A DNA stretch of 64,000 nucleotides, taken from contig NZ_CP097800.1 in NCBI RefSeq assembly GCF_000612545.2, positions 2,167,001-2,231,000 of the forward strand. Direction: 5' to 3'. The position numbers and the translations under genes are program-made. The notes beneath the pieces are model-generated. The model did no database searches. It was not told the DNA's origin and saw nothing but the letters and a program-made list of their open reading frames with translations. Each line of letters begins with the position of its first letter. Positions within the stretch are counted from its first letter, which is position 1. Below are positions 9,840-17,330 of the stretch, one piece after another. Source of the DNA: Streptomyces sp. PCS3-D2. GTDB lineage: Bacteria; Actinomycetota; Actinomycetes; Streptomycetales; Streptomycetaceae.

Positions 9840-9993
9840 GTGCGGGTCGTGGACCCGGGCCTGACCGTGCCGGCCCCGCCGGCCGTCACCGTGCCGTTCG
9901 TGCCGCCACGGGAGCCCTGGGCCGGCGATCGTCCTGGCGGACGACACGGTGGCCCGGGGCAAGACCGTCGCCGTGGCGACCTTCACGACGTAG
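9840..9993 (+). pseudogene. Possible coding remnant
   Basis: The stretch after the phosphodiesterase terminator reads, in one plus frame, as VRVVDPGLTVPAPPAVTVPF, and in another from 9928 as IVLADDTVARGKTVAVATFTT followed by TAG at 9991. The two pieces look protein-like but sit in different frames with no start, so they may be the remains of a decayed gene. I do not recognise the parent family. The segment overlaps the 3' end of the convergent membrane-protein gene by eleven bases. Confidence 0.25.
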
Positions 9994-10450
9994 CTGTGGC
10001 CTCCAGGCGCTTGATCATGCGGCGCAGGACCAGGAGGGGGATCACCCCGAAGACGCCGAACGACATGTCAATGACGCTCCACCAGAAGGGGATGCCCCGG
10101 ATGGGCCCGCAGATCAGGGCGAGCGGAATCACTCCGGCGCAGGCGATCATGCCGGCCTCGACGATCCAGATGTTGCGGACGGGGTCTCGGTACACGCCGT
10201 AGAAGAAGACCGCGATGACGAGATGGGCGAAGGCGAGCCAGTCGTTCCCGTACAGCAGGAAGGGGTAGTCGGCATCGGCCCGGTCCAGCCCCTCGCCCAC
10301 CCGTCGCAGCCAGGAGTTGTCGACCAGGGCGTTGCCCCAGCGGACTTCGCTGACCAAGGGGAAGGCCGTGATCCCGCTGAGGACGAGGCAGACGACGAAG
10401 AGGATCAGCCAGGCACGGATCCGCCGCTCAAGGGCGCTTTTCTCGCTCAT
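9983..10450 (-). CDS. Four-helix membrane protein of unknown function
   Basis: Protein of 155 residues with four hydrophobic segments, near residues 12-32, 65-83, 93-112 and 118-135. The cytoplasmic start MSEKSALERRIRAW is positively charged and the end is RRMIKRLEATATS. I recognise no domain. A GTG at 10480 could extend it by ten residues (FKNRRRLPS), but that codon lies inside a palindromic operator. The ATG at 10450 lacks a Shine-Dalgarno sequence and follows a -10-like TAGGCT by seven bases, which suggests a leaderless message starting at this ATG. Two TTGAAC palindromes upstream imply tight repression. Confidence 0.7.
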   Translation of the reverse strand: MSEKSALERRIRAWLILFVVCLVLSGITAFPLVSEVRWGNALVDNSWLRRVGEGLDRADADYPFLLYGNDWLAFAHLVIAVFFYGVYRDPVRNIWIVEAGMIACAGVIPLALICGPIRGIPFWWSVIDMSFGVFGVIPLLVLRRMIKRLEATATS

Positions 10451-10457
10451 GGAGGGA

Positions 10458-10508
10458 AGCCTACGCCTATTTTTGAACACGTTCAGCCCATGTGTTGAAC
10501 CCGTTCAA
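10458..10508 (-). promoter_or_regulatory. Leaderless promoter with two TTGAAC palindromic operators
   Basis: On the minus strand a -35 CTGAAC (10481-10486), a 17-base spacer and a -10 TAGGCT (10458-10463) end seven bases before the membrane-protein ATG. Operator 1 (TTGAAC-AC-GTTCAG, 10473-10486) covers the -35. Operator 2 (TTGAAC-CC-GTTCAA, 10495-10508) lies 22 bp away, two helical turns, on the same face. The pattern suits a dimeric TetR-like repressor, but no regulator gene is adjacent. Confidence 0.6.
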
Positions 10509-10536
10509 TCAGTGACAGGACCGTGACGACCGCGGC

Positions 10537-11715
10537 TCAGAGTCCGACGATCGCGTTCCACCGCCGGGCGAGGGAACGGCGCTCGGCCGAGGAGATGTCC
10601 CGGGCGACGGCGAGCCGCGCCCGCAGGTCGTCGTCGGGGAAGATCAGCGGGTTCTCGGCGAGTTCGGCGGTCTCCCGGTCGCCGGAAGCGGCCAGGACGT
10701 CCCGGGCCGCCGGCACGGGGCAGACGTAGTTGACGGAAGCGGCGAGCTGCGCGGCCACCTCCGGGTCGTAGTAGTGGTCGACCAGCGCCTCGGCATTGGC
10801 CTTGTGTCGGGCGAGGTTGGGCACGAGGAGGCTCTCGGCCCAGAGCTCACCGCCCTCCTCGGGGACGACGAATGCGATGTCCGGGTTGTCGGCCTGGAGT
10901 TGGATGGCATCGCCCGAGTACGCCTGACAGGCCAGGACGTCTCCCTTGCTGAGGTCGGAGGTGTAGTCGTTGCCGGTGAAGCGGCGGATGTGCTTCTTCC
11001 TCACCAGAGCCTCCACGTGGTCGCACACCCGGTGGAAGTCGGATTCGGTCCAGCGCGTGATGTCGGCCCCGTTGCCCTGCATCAGCAGGGCGAAGGATTC
11101 GTCGAGCCCGGAGAAGAGCGTGACCCTGCCCGCCAGGTCGGGGCGCCACAGGTCCTGGACGGATCTGATCTCCCGCCCCAGAGCACGGCGGTTGTAGGCG
11201 ATGCCGGTGATCCCCGACTGCCAGGGCACGGTGTGCAGCCGGCCCTCGTCGAAGGCGGGGGAACGCAGCTGCGGGTCGAGGTGGCCGACGACGTTGGGCT
11301 GCGCCGAACGGTCCATCTTCTGGGCCCAGCCCAGACGGACGAAGCGGGCGGCCATCCAGTCGCTGACCACGACCAGGTCGCGGCCGGTCTCCTGGCGGTT
11401 CATCAGGGCCGGGCTGACCTTGCCGAAGTACTCGTCGTTGTCGTTGATCTCCTCGGTGTAGCGGACCTCGATGCCGGTCCGCTCCGAGAAGGCCTCCAGC
11501 GTGGGGCGGCGCTCCCCGTCCTCCTCGTCGGTGTCGATGTAGAGCGGCCAGTTGGAGAAGGCGACGCTGCGGTCGCTCTCCGAGCGGTCGGGGCCTACGC
11601 GCCCTCCCTCGGGCACGTAGGCGGGGGGAACACCGCATCCGGCGAGGGCGGCAGACAGGCCCGCGGCACCGATTCCGGCGAGCGCGACACGGCGGGAGAA
11701 GGCGAGTCGAGGCAT
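10537..11715 (-). CDS. Second polyamine-binding lipoprotein (PotD-like)
   Basis: Binding protein of 392 residues. The signal peptide is MPRLAFSRRVALAGIGAAGL with an arginine pair, ending in the lipobox ALAGC, so it is a probable Tat-exported lipoprotein. Mature-domain segments (SNWPLYIDTDEEDGERRPTL, RRFTGNDYTSDLSKGDVLAC, VDHYYDPEVAAQLAASVNYV) parallel the potD product at 3249-4499, so the two are paralogues. No permease or ATPase genes accompany it, so it may share the PotABC system. The ATG at 11715 has GAGG eight bases upstream; an earlier in-frame ATG at 11751 would fall within a strong hairpin. It follows the second aldehyde dehydrogenase gene, separated by that hairpin. Confidence 0.85.
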   Translation of the reverse strand: MPRLAFSRRVALAGIGAAGLSAALAGCGVPPAYVPEGGRVGPDRSESDRSVAFSNWPLYIDTDEEDGERRPTLEAFSERTGIEVRYTEEINDNDEYFGKVSPALMNRQETGRDLVVVSDWMAARFVRLGWAQKMDRSAQPNVVGHLDPQLRSPAFDEGRLHTVPWQSGITGIAYNRRALGREIRSVQDLWRPDLAGRVTLFSGLDESFALLMQGNGADITRWTESDFHRVCDHVEALVRKKHIRRFTGNDYTSDLSKGDVLACQAYSGDAIQLQADNPDIAFVVPEEGGELWAESLLVPNLARHKANAEALVDHYYDPEVAAQLAASVNYVCPVPAARDVLAASGDRETAELAENPLIFPDDDLRARLAVARDISSAERRSLARRWNAIVGL

Positions 11716-11736
11716 GGGCACAGCCTCAGCGAACGC

Positions 11737-11781
11737 CGAAGGGGCGGGCAATAGACATGTTGTCTACTGCCCGCCCCTTCG
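11737..11781 (-). terminator. Long two-tier hairpin between aldehyde dehydrogenase and potD-like genes
   Basis: The outer arms CGAAGGGGCGGGCA and TGCCCGCCCCTTCG are perfect (14 bp). After one A/C mismatch an inner stem TAGACA/TGTCTA closes on TGT. It starts 27 bases after the aldehyde dehydrogenase stop and ends 21 bases before the potD-like start, so it can terminate or attenuate transcription, or protect an upstream mRNA end. Confidence 0.7.
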
Positions 11782-11808
11782 ACGCCCTGCTGTGATCGAT
11801 GCTGCCGA

Positions 11809-13248
11809 TCAGCCGTCGAGCGAGGTCATCACGTGCTTGATGCGGGTGTAGTCCTCGAAGCCGTAGGCGGACAGGTCCTTGCCGTATCCGGACTTCTTGA
11901 AACCGCCGTGCGGCATCTCGGCGACCAGCGGAATGTGGGTGTTGATCCACACGCAGCCGAAGTCGAGGTTCTTGGACATCCGCATCGCGCGGCCGTGGTC
12001 CTTGGTCCACACGGAGGAGGCGAGGGCGAACTCGACGCCGTTCGCGTACTCCAGGGCCTGGGACTCGTCCGTGAAGGACTGGACGGTGATGACGGGGCCG
12101 AAGACCTCGTTCTGGATGATCTCGTCGTCCTGCTTGAGGCCGGAGACCACGGTCGGGGCGTAGAAGTAGCCCTTCTCGCCGACCTGGTGGCCGCCCGCCT
12201 CGACCTTGGCGTGGGCCGGGAGCCGCTCGATGAAGCCCGCGACCTGCTGGAGCTGGTTCGGGTTGTTCAGCGGGCCGTACAGCACGTCCTCGTCGTCCGG
12301 CGCGCCGGTCTTCGTGTCAGCGGCGGCCTTGGCCAGCGCGGCCACGAACTCGTCGTGGATCGACTCGTGCACGAGCACGCGGGTGGCCGCGGTGCAGTCC
12401 TGGCCGGCGTTGAAGTAACCGGCGACCGCGATGTCCTCGACGGCCTTGGGGATGTCGGCGTCCTCGAAGACGACGACCGGCGCCTTGCCGCCGAGCTCCA
12501 GGTGGACGCGCTTGACGTCCTTGGAGGCGCTCTCGGCGACCTGCATGCCGGCGCGCACCGATCCGGTGATGGAGGCCATCGCCGGGGTCGCGTGCTCGAC
12601 CATGGCCCGACCGGTCTCACGGTCGCCGCAGATGACGTTGAAGACGCCCTTGGGCAGGACCGAGTCGATGATCTCCGCCATCAGGACGGTGGACGCCGGA
12701 GTGGTGTCGGACGGCTTGAGCACGACCGTGTTGCCCGCCGCGATGGCCGGGGCGAACTTCCACACGGCCATCATCATCGGGTAGTTCCACGGCGCGACCT
12801 GGGCACAGACGCCGACCGGCTCGCGGCGGATGATCGAGGTCATCCCGTCCATGTACTCGCCGGCCGAGCGACCCTCCAGCAGACGGGCCGCACCCGCGAA
12901 GAAGCGGATCTGGTCCACCATCGGCGGCAGCTCCTCGCTGGCCGTGAGGCCCAGCGGCTTGCCGGTGTTCTCCGACTCGGCGGCGACCAGCTCGTCGGCG
13001 CGCGCCTCGAAGGCGTCCGCGATCTTCAGCAGGGCCTTCTGGCGCTCGGCGGGGGTCGTGTCGCGCCAGCCGGGAAACGCGGCCGCGGCCGCGGCCATGG
13101 CGGCGTCGACATCGGCCTGGCCCGAGAGCGGGGCGGTGGCGTACACCTCGCCGGTGGCCGGGTTGACCACCTCGGTGGTCCGCCCGTCGGCGGCGTCCTT
13201 GAACTCCCCGCCGATGTAGTTGCGCAGACGACGCAGTTCGGTGGTCAC
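11809..13248 (-). CDS. Aldehyde dehydrogenase (gamma-aminobutyraldehyde/aminoaldehyde type)
   Basis: Protein of 479 residues. Motifs: SITGSVRAGMQVAE (coenzyme site), VHLELGGKAPVVVFEDADI (general-base glutamate) and NAGQDCTAATRVLV (nucleophilic cysteine). It ends in GGFKKSGYGKDLSAYGFEDY, typical of the aminobutyraldehyde/betaine aldehyde group. The GTG at 13248 with AGGAG ten bases upstream gives a normal N-terminus (VTTELRRLRNYIGGEF); upstream in-frame codons to 13296 are possible but unlike the family. It is divergent from the Lrp-type regulator and aminotransferase, and followed by a PotD-like gene, so it probably oxidises aminoaldehydes from polyamine transamination. Substrate specificity is inferred. 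Confidence 0.88.
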   Translation of the reverse strand: MTTELRRLRNYIGGEFKDAADGRTTEVVNPATGEVYATAPLSGQADVDAAMAAAAAAFPGWRDTTPAERQKALLKIADAFEARADELVAAESENTGKPLGLTASEELPPMVDQIRFFAGAARLLEGRSAGEYMDGMTSIIRREPVGVCAQVAPWNYPMMMAVWKFAPAIAAGNTVVLKPSDTTPASTVLMAEIIDSVLPKGVFNVICGDRETGRAMVEHATPAMASITGSVRAGMQVAESASKDVKRVHLELGGKAPVVVFEDADIPKAVEDIAVAGYFNAGQDCTAATRVLVHESIHDEFVAALAKAAADTKTGAPDDEDVLYGPLNNPNQLQQVAGFIERLPAHAKVEAGGHQVGEKGYFYAPTVVSGLKQDDEIIQNEVFGPVITVQSFTDESQALEYANGVEFALASSVWTKDHGRAMRMSKNLDFGCVWINTHIPLVAEMPHGGFKKSGYGKDLSAYGFEDYTRIKHVMTSLDG

Positions 13249-13294
13249 TACAGCCACACTCCTGATCACATGTCCAACGATTGAGACGTTTACC

Positions 13295-13321
13295 AAAGCC
13301 TAGCCCCTTGGCGGAGGCTTT
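13295..13321. promoter_or_regulatory. Inverted repeat between aldehyde dehydrogenase and Lrp-type gene
   Basis: AAAGCCT (13295-13301) and AGGCTTT (13315-13321) form a perfect 7-bp inverted repeat, centres 20 bp apart, in the 169-base divergent intergenic region. It is a plausible site for the adjacent Lrp/AsnC regulator. No clear -10/-35 pair is visible around it. Confidence 0.35.
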
Positions 13322-13417
13322 CGACAGACCCGGACGCCACCACCTACGAAATCAGTGAGATCAGAGTCGGCAGACAACGAATTTCATCGATTCCGTCTTG
13401 CGGAACAGACGACCCTC

Positions 13418-13921
13418 GTGCACAGTGAGGTCGTGGTCAGTCGAAGCGCAGATTCCAGGAACAGACAACCGTCCCCTTCGGTCGATGCTGTGTCCCTGGC
13501 GATCATCGAGCAACTGCAGGAGGACGGTCGCCGTCCCTATGCATCGATCGGCAAGGCCGTCGGCCTGTCCGAGGCGGCCGTGCGCCAGCGCGTGCAGAAG
13601 CTGCTCGACCAGGGCGTCATGCAGATCGTCGCCGTCACCGACCCGCTCACCGTGGGCCTGCGGCGCCAGGCGATGGTCGGCATCAACGTCGAGGGCGACC
13701 TCGACCCGGTGGCCGACGCGCTGACCGCGATGGCCGAGTGCGAGTACGTGGTGATGACCGCCGGCTCGTTCGACCTGATGGTGGAGATCGTCTGCGAGGA
13801 CGACGACCACCTGCTGGAAACGATCAACAAGAAGATCCGCACGCTCCCCGGCGTGCGGTCTACCGAAAGCTTCGTTTACCTGAAGCTGAAGAAGCAGACC
13901 TACATGTGGGGAACCCGATAA
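13418..13921 (+). CDS. Lrp/AsnC family transcriptional regulator
   Basis: Regulator of 167 residues. A short unstructured start (VHSEVVVSRSADSRNRQPS) precedes the AsnC-type winged helix (LAIIEQLQEDGRRPYASIGKAVGLSEAAVRQRVQKLL). A RAM effector domain follows (QAMVGINVEGDL to the C-terminus YLKLKKQTYMWGTR). Such proteins form dimers or octamers that sense amino acids or related metabolites. It is divergent from the aldehyde dehydrogenase and two bases from the aminotransferase, so it most likely controls this catabolic locus. From memory, the gene at this position in S. coelicolor has been studied as a polyamine-utilisation regulator (EpuRI); that equivalence is unverified. The start is uncertain: GTG codons at 13355 and 13433 are alternatives. 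Confidence 0.85.
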   Translation: MHSEVVVSRSADSRNRQPSPSVDAVSLAIIEQLQEDGRRPYASIGKAVGLSEAAVRQRVQKLLDQGVMQIVAVTDPLTVGLRRQAMVGINVEGDLDPVADALTAMAECEYVVMTAGSFDLMVEIVCEDDDHLLETINKKIRTLPGVRSTESFVYLKLKKQTYMWGTR

Positions 13922-13923
13922 CC

Positions 13924-15285
13924 GTGACCCAGGACCTGTCCAAGACCGCGTACGACCACTTGTGGATGCACTTCACCCGCATGTCGTCCTACGAGAACTC
14001 CCCCGTCCCGACCATCGTCCGTGGTGAGGGCACCTACATCTTCGACGACAAGGGCAAGCGCTACCTCGACGGTCTCGCCGGCCTGTTCGTGGTCAACGCC
14101 GGTCACGGCCGCAAGGAACTGGCCGAGGTCGCCTACAAGCAGGCGCAGGAACTGGCCTTCTTCCCCGTGTGGTCCTACGCCCACCCCATGGCCGTCGAGC
14201 TCGCCGAGCGCCTGGCCGACTACGCCCCGGGCGACCTGAACAAGGTCTTCTTCACCACCGGCGGCGGCGAGGCCGTCGAGACCGCCTGGAAGCTCGCCAA
14301 GCAGTTCTACAAGCTGCAGGGCAAGCCCACCAAGTACAAGGTCATCTCGCGCGCGGTCGCTTACCACGGCACCCCGCAGGGCGCCCTGTCGATCACGGGT
14401 CTGCCGGCCCTCAAGGCTCCGTTCGAGCCGCTGGTGCCCGGCGCGCACAAGGTGCCCAACACCAACATCTACCGCGCCCCGATCTACGGCGACGACCCCG
14501 AGGCCTTCGGCCGCTGGTGCGCCGACCAGATCGAGCAGCAGATCCTCTTCGAGGGCGCCGACACCGTCGCCGCCGTCTTCCTGGAGCCGGTGCAGAACGC
14601 CGGCGGCTGCTTCCCGCCGCCGCCCGGCTACTTCCAGCGGGTCCGCGAGATCTGCGACGAGTACGACGTGCTCCTCGTCTCCGACGAGACGATCTGCGCC
14701 TTCGGCCGCCTCGGCACGATGTTCGCCTGCGACAAGTTCGGCTACGTGCCGGACATGATCACCTGCGCCAAGGGCATGACCTCGGGCTACTCCCCGATCG
14801 GCGCCTGCATCGTCTCGGACCGCATCGCCGAGCCGTTCTACAAGGGCGAGAACACCTTCCTGCACGGCTACACCTTCGGCGGACACCCGGTGTCCTCCGC
14901 CGTGGCCCTCGCCAACCTCGACATCTTCGACAAGGAAGGCCTCAACCAGCACGTGCTGGACAACGAGAGCGCCTTCCTGCAGACGCTGCAGAAGCTGCAC
15001 GACCTGCCGATCGTCGGCGACGTCCGCGGCAACGGCTACTTCTACGGCATCGAGCTCGTCAAGGACAAGGTCACGAAGGAGTCCTTCACGGACGAGGAGA
15101 CCGAGCGCGTGCTCTACGGCTTCCTCTCCAAGGCGCTCTTCGAGAACGGCCTGTACTGCCGGGCCGACGACCGCGGCGACCCGGTCATCCAGCTGGCGCC
15201 GCCGCTGACGGCGGACCAGGGCACCTTCGACGAGATCGAGGGCATCCTGCGCTCGGTGCTCACCGAGGCCTGGACCAAGCTCTGA
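13924..15285 (+). CDS. Class III PLP-dependent aminotransferase
   Basis: Omega-aminotransferase family protein of 453 residues. It contains GGGEAVETAWKLAKQF (cofactor phosphate loop), YHGTPQGALS, FLEPVQNAGG, VLLVSDETICAFGRLG (cofactor aspartate) and MITCAKGMTSGYSPIG, whose lysine should form the Schiff base. The GTG start at 13924 is two bases after the regulator stop, with GGGGAA upstream, so the pair is one transcription unit. Between an Lrp-type regulator and an aminoaldehyde dehydrogenase, the likely role is transamination of putrescine, cadaverine or GABA with pyruvate or 2-oxoglutarate. The amino donor cannot be set from sequence. A terminator follows at 15350. Confidence 0.88.
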   Translation: MTQDLSKTAYDHLWMHFTRMSSYENSPVPTIVRGEGTYIFDDKGKRYLDGLAGLFVVNAGHGRKELAEVAYKQAQELAFFPVWSYAHPMAVELAERLADYAPGDLNKVFFTTGGGEAVETAWKLAKQFYKLQGKPTKYKVISRAVAYHGTPQGALSITGLPALKAPFEPLVPGAHKVPNTNIYRAPIYGDDPEAFGRWCADQIEQQILFEGADTVAAVFLEPVQNAGGCFPPPPGYFQRVREICDEYDVLLVSDETICAFGRLGTMFACDKFGYVPDMITCAKGMTSGYSPIGACIVSDRIAEPFYKGENTFLHGYTFGGHPVSSAVALANLDIFDKEGLNQHVLDNESAFLQTLQKLHDLPIVGDVRGNGYFYGIELVKDKVTKESFTDEETERVLYGFLSKALFENGLYCRADDRGDPVIQLAPPLTADQGTFDEIEGILRSVLTEAWTKL

Positions 15286-15349
15286 CCGGTCCCTAGACAG
15301 CCCTCGGGCACGACCGTCGGCCAGCCCGGGGCGCGACCGTCCGAACACC

Positions 15350-15394
15350 CGGCCCGGATCCTCCGTTCGAGTGAGAACGCGGGGGTCCGGGCCG
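15350..15394 (+). terminator. Terminator after aminotransferase gene
   Basis: CGGCCCGGATCC and GGGTCCGGGCCG pair with one mismatch. Inside them CGTTC and GAACG form a second short stem. The structure begins 64 bases after the aminotransferase stop and ends 99 bases before the ABC ATPase start. Confidence 0.55.
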
Positions 15395-15493
15395 CGTGCT
15401 GTCAGCATTCAAGCGGTTCATCTCTTTACATCTCATTGCGGCGCCAGTGACCGGAAGGGCTCCGTTTCGTTCCCTCGGACGGAGGTGTACGCC

Positions 15494-16249
15494 ATGGTGG
15501 CCCCACCGGAGAATGCCCCGCCGGACAACGACGTGCTCTGGGCTCGGTCCCTTCACTACGCGCACGACGGTGCGCCCGCTCTCGTCGGTGTCTCCCTCGG
15601 AGTCCGCCAGGGCGAGATCGTGGCCCTGACCGGACCCCGCGGCAGCGGCAAGACCACGCTGCTGCGCTGCCTGTCCGGGCAGCTGCTCCCCTCCGAGGGC
15701 GAGGTCTGGTTCAACAGCGTCCCCGTGCACACCCTGGGAGAGCTGTCCCGCGAGCGCCTGCGGCGCGACCGCTTCGGCTGGCTCGGTCCCGAACCGGGGC
15801 TGTTGCCCGAGCTGAAGATCTGGGAGAACGCCGCCCTGCCGCTGCTGCTCGCCGGGGCCTCCCACCGCAGCGCCAAGCACGCCGCCTGCGCCTGGCTCGA
15901 CCGGCTCGACATCGGTGCCCTCGCTCGCAAGCGTCCGGCGGCCCTGACCCGGGCCGAGTGCCAGCGGGTCGCCCTGGCCCGGGCCCTGGTCCACGTGCCC
16001 TCGGTGATCTACGCGGACGAGCCCACGGCCCCGCTGCACCGGGCCGACCGGGCCCTGCTCCTGCGGGCGCTCACCACCGCGGCCCGCTCCCACGGGATCA
16101 CCGTGCTGCTGGCCACCGGCGACGAGGCCACGGCGGCCGTCGCGGACCGCCGTCTGCCCCTGGTCGACGGCCACCTCACGGTGGACACCTCCGCGTCCCC
16201 GCTCCCCGACACTCCGGAGGGCCAGGCAGCGTGCTCGCTCTCCGCCTAG
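15494..16249 (+). CDS. ABC transporter ATP-binding protein with eroded motifs
   Basis: ATPase of 251 residues, closest in layout to LolD/MacB-type subunits. Walker A is intact (GPRGSGKTT) and Walker B keeps its glutamate (VIYADEPTA). The ABC signature LSGGQ is replaced by LTRAE (LTRAECQRVALARAL), the D-loop reads PLHRAD instead of ALDxxT, and the H-loop histidine is missing (LLATGDEA for VTHD). ATP hydrolysis in the usual way is therefore doubtful; it may bind ATP and act as a switch. The ATG at 15494 has GGAGG eight bases upstream. It overlaps the permease gene by 19 bases. The transported substrate is unknown. Confidence 0.85.
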   Translation: MVAPPENAPPDNDVLWARSLHYAHDGAPALVGVSLGVRQGEIVALTGPRGSGKTTLLRCLSGQLLPSEGEVWFNSVPVHTLGELSRERLRRDRFGWLGPEPGLLPELKIWENAALPLLLAGASHRSAKHAACAWLDRLDIGALARKRPAALTRAECQRVALARALVHVPSVIYADEPTAPLHRADRALLLRALTTAARSHGITVLLATGDEATAAVADRRLPLVDGHLTVDTSASPLPDTPEGQAACSLSA

Positions 16250-17304
16250 CCCGCGGCTCCCGGCCCCTCGTCCAGCTGCGGCGGCTGCTCGTCGCCACCG
16301 CCTCGGCCGGGACCGGGTTCCTGCTGCTCTACGTACTCGCCGGAGCCACGGCCCGGCCCGCCGGATCGTTCCCCCGCCTGCTGTGGGCGCTGGTCCCGCT
16401 GGCCGCGACGGTTCACTTCGCCGTCGCCGTCGCCCGGGCCGACCCGGCCACCCGGCCCCGCGCGGGACTGGACGCCGCCGGACTGGGACCCGTACGCCTG
16501 GCCCTGACCGCCGCGATCTCCACGGCCGTCGCCTGCGCCCTGGGCAGCGCCCTGGCCCTGGCCCTCTTCCTGCACCTGCGCGGGGACCTCTCCGGCCTGC
16601 CGTTCGACGGCTCCGGCGCCCTGCTCCTGCACGCCGAGCAGCCGCTGCCCGTCGCGTCCGCCCTGACGCTGCTGGCCCTCGTCCCGCTGACGGCGTCGGC
16701 CGCCACCGTCCTCGCGCTGCGTCCGCACCGGCAGCTGGCTCCGCAGACCGCCCTGCCCTGGGGCATCGCGCTCACCGCCTGCGGGCTCGCCACCGAGGCC
16801 TACGCCGGCCGGAACGGCGGCGGGGTCCTCGCGGGCTGGACGCTGACCGCCGCCGGGCTCGCCCTCGCCGGACCCGGTCTGGCCTACGCCTGCGGAAGCC
16901 TGGTCCAGGCCGTCCGCCCGGGCGCGCTCCGGCTGCTGGCCGGACGGTCCCTGCAACGACAGGCCTCCCGTATCGGGCCGCCGCTGGGCGTGCTGTGCTC
17001 CGTGGCCGCCGGGGCCCTGACGGCCCTCACCCTGCGGGACCGGGGCGGACTCCACGTGCCGCTCGGTCCGCTGGCCTGGCCGGCCGCCGCCCTGGTGGCG
17101 CTGTGCGCCGCAGCGACCCTTCTCACATCCGCCGTGGAAAGCCGCCGGACCGAGTCCGCCGGACGCGGGGCGACGCCCGATCCGGCAGCCCCCGCACGGG
17201 TCCTGCGTACCGCGGCGGGGCTGCGGGCCGCCGCGCTGGTGGCCGTGTGCGTACCGCTCACCTGGGGTGTGGCGCAGCTGACGTCGCTGGCGCTGACCCG
17301 CTGA
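16231..17304 (+). CDS. Predicted ABC transporter membrane subunit
   Basis: Very hydrophobic protein of 357 residues with about ten membrane segments, several in adjacent pairs. No large extracytoplasmic domain is evident, unlike typical FtsX/MacB permeases. The start VLALRLARGSRPLVQLRRLL is amphipathic and basic, like the N-terminus of FtsX-related permeases. GTG at 16231 lies within the 3' end of the ATPase gene (19-base overlap), so the two are coupled and probably form one complex. I recognise no specific family. The low complexity (Ala/Leu-rich) makes topology estimates rough. Confidence 0.75.
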   Translation: MLALRLARGSRPLVQLRRLLVATASAGTGFLLLYVLAGATARPAGSFPRLLWALVPLAATVHFAVAVARADPATRPRAGLDAAGLGPVRLALTAAISTAVACALGSALALALFLHLRGDLSGLPFDGSGALLLHAEQPLPVASALTLLALVPLTASAATVLALRPHRQLAPQTALPWGIALTACGLATEAYAGRNGGGVLAGWTLTAAGLALAGPGLAYACGSLVQAVRPGALRLLAGRSLQRQASRIGPPLGVLCSVAAGALTALTLRDRGGLHVPLGPLAWPAAALVALCAAATLLTSAVESRRTESAGRGATPDPAAPARVLRTAAGLRAAALVAVCVPLTWGVAQLTSLALTR

Positions 17305-17330
17305 GGGATCCAGCCCTTAGGGTGGGCCGA

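Noticed and set aside
10451-10480. GTG start at 10480 for the membrane protein
   Set aside because: The codon lies in an operator that overlaps the -35 region; a leaderless start at 10450 fits better.
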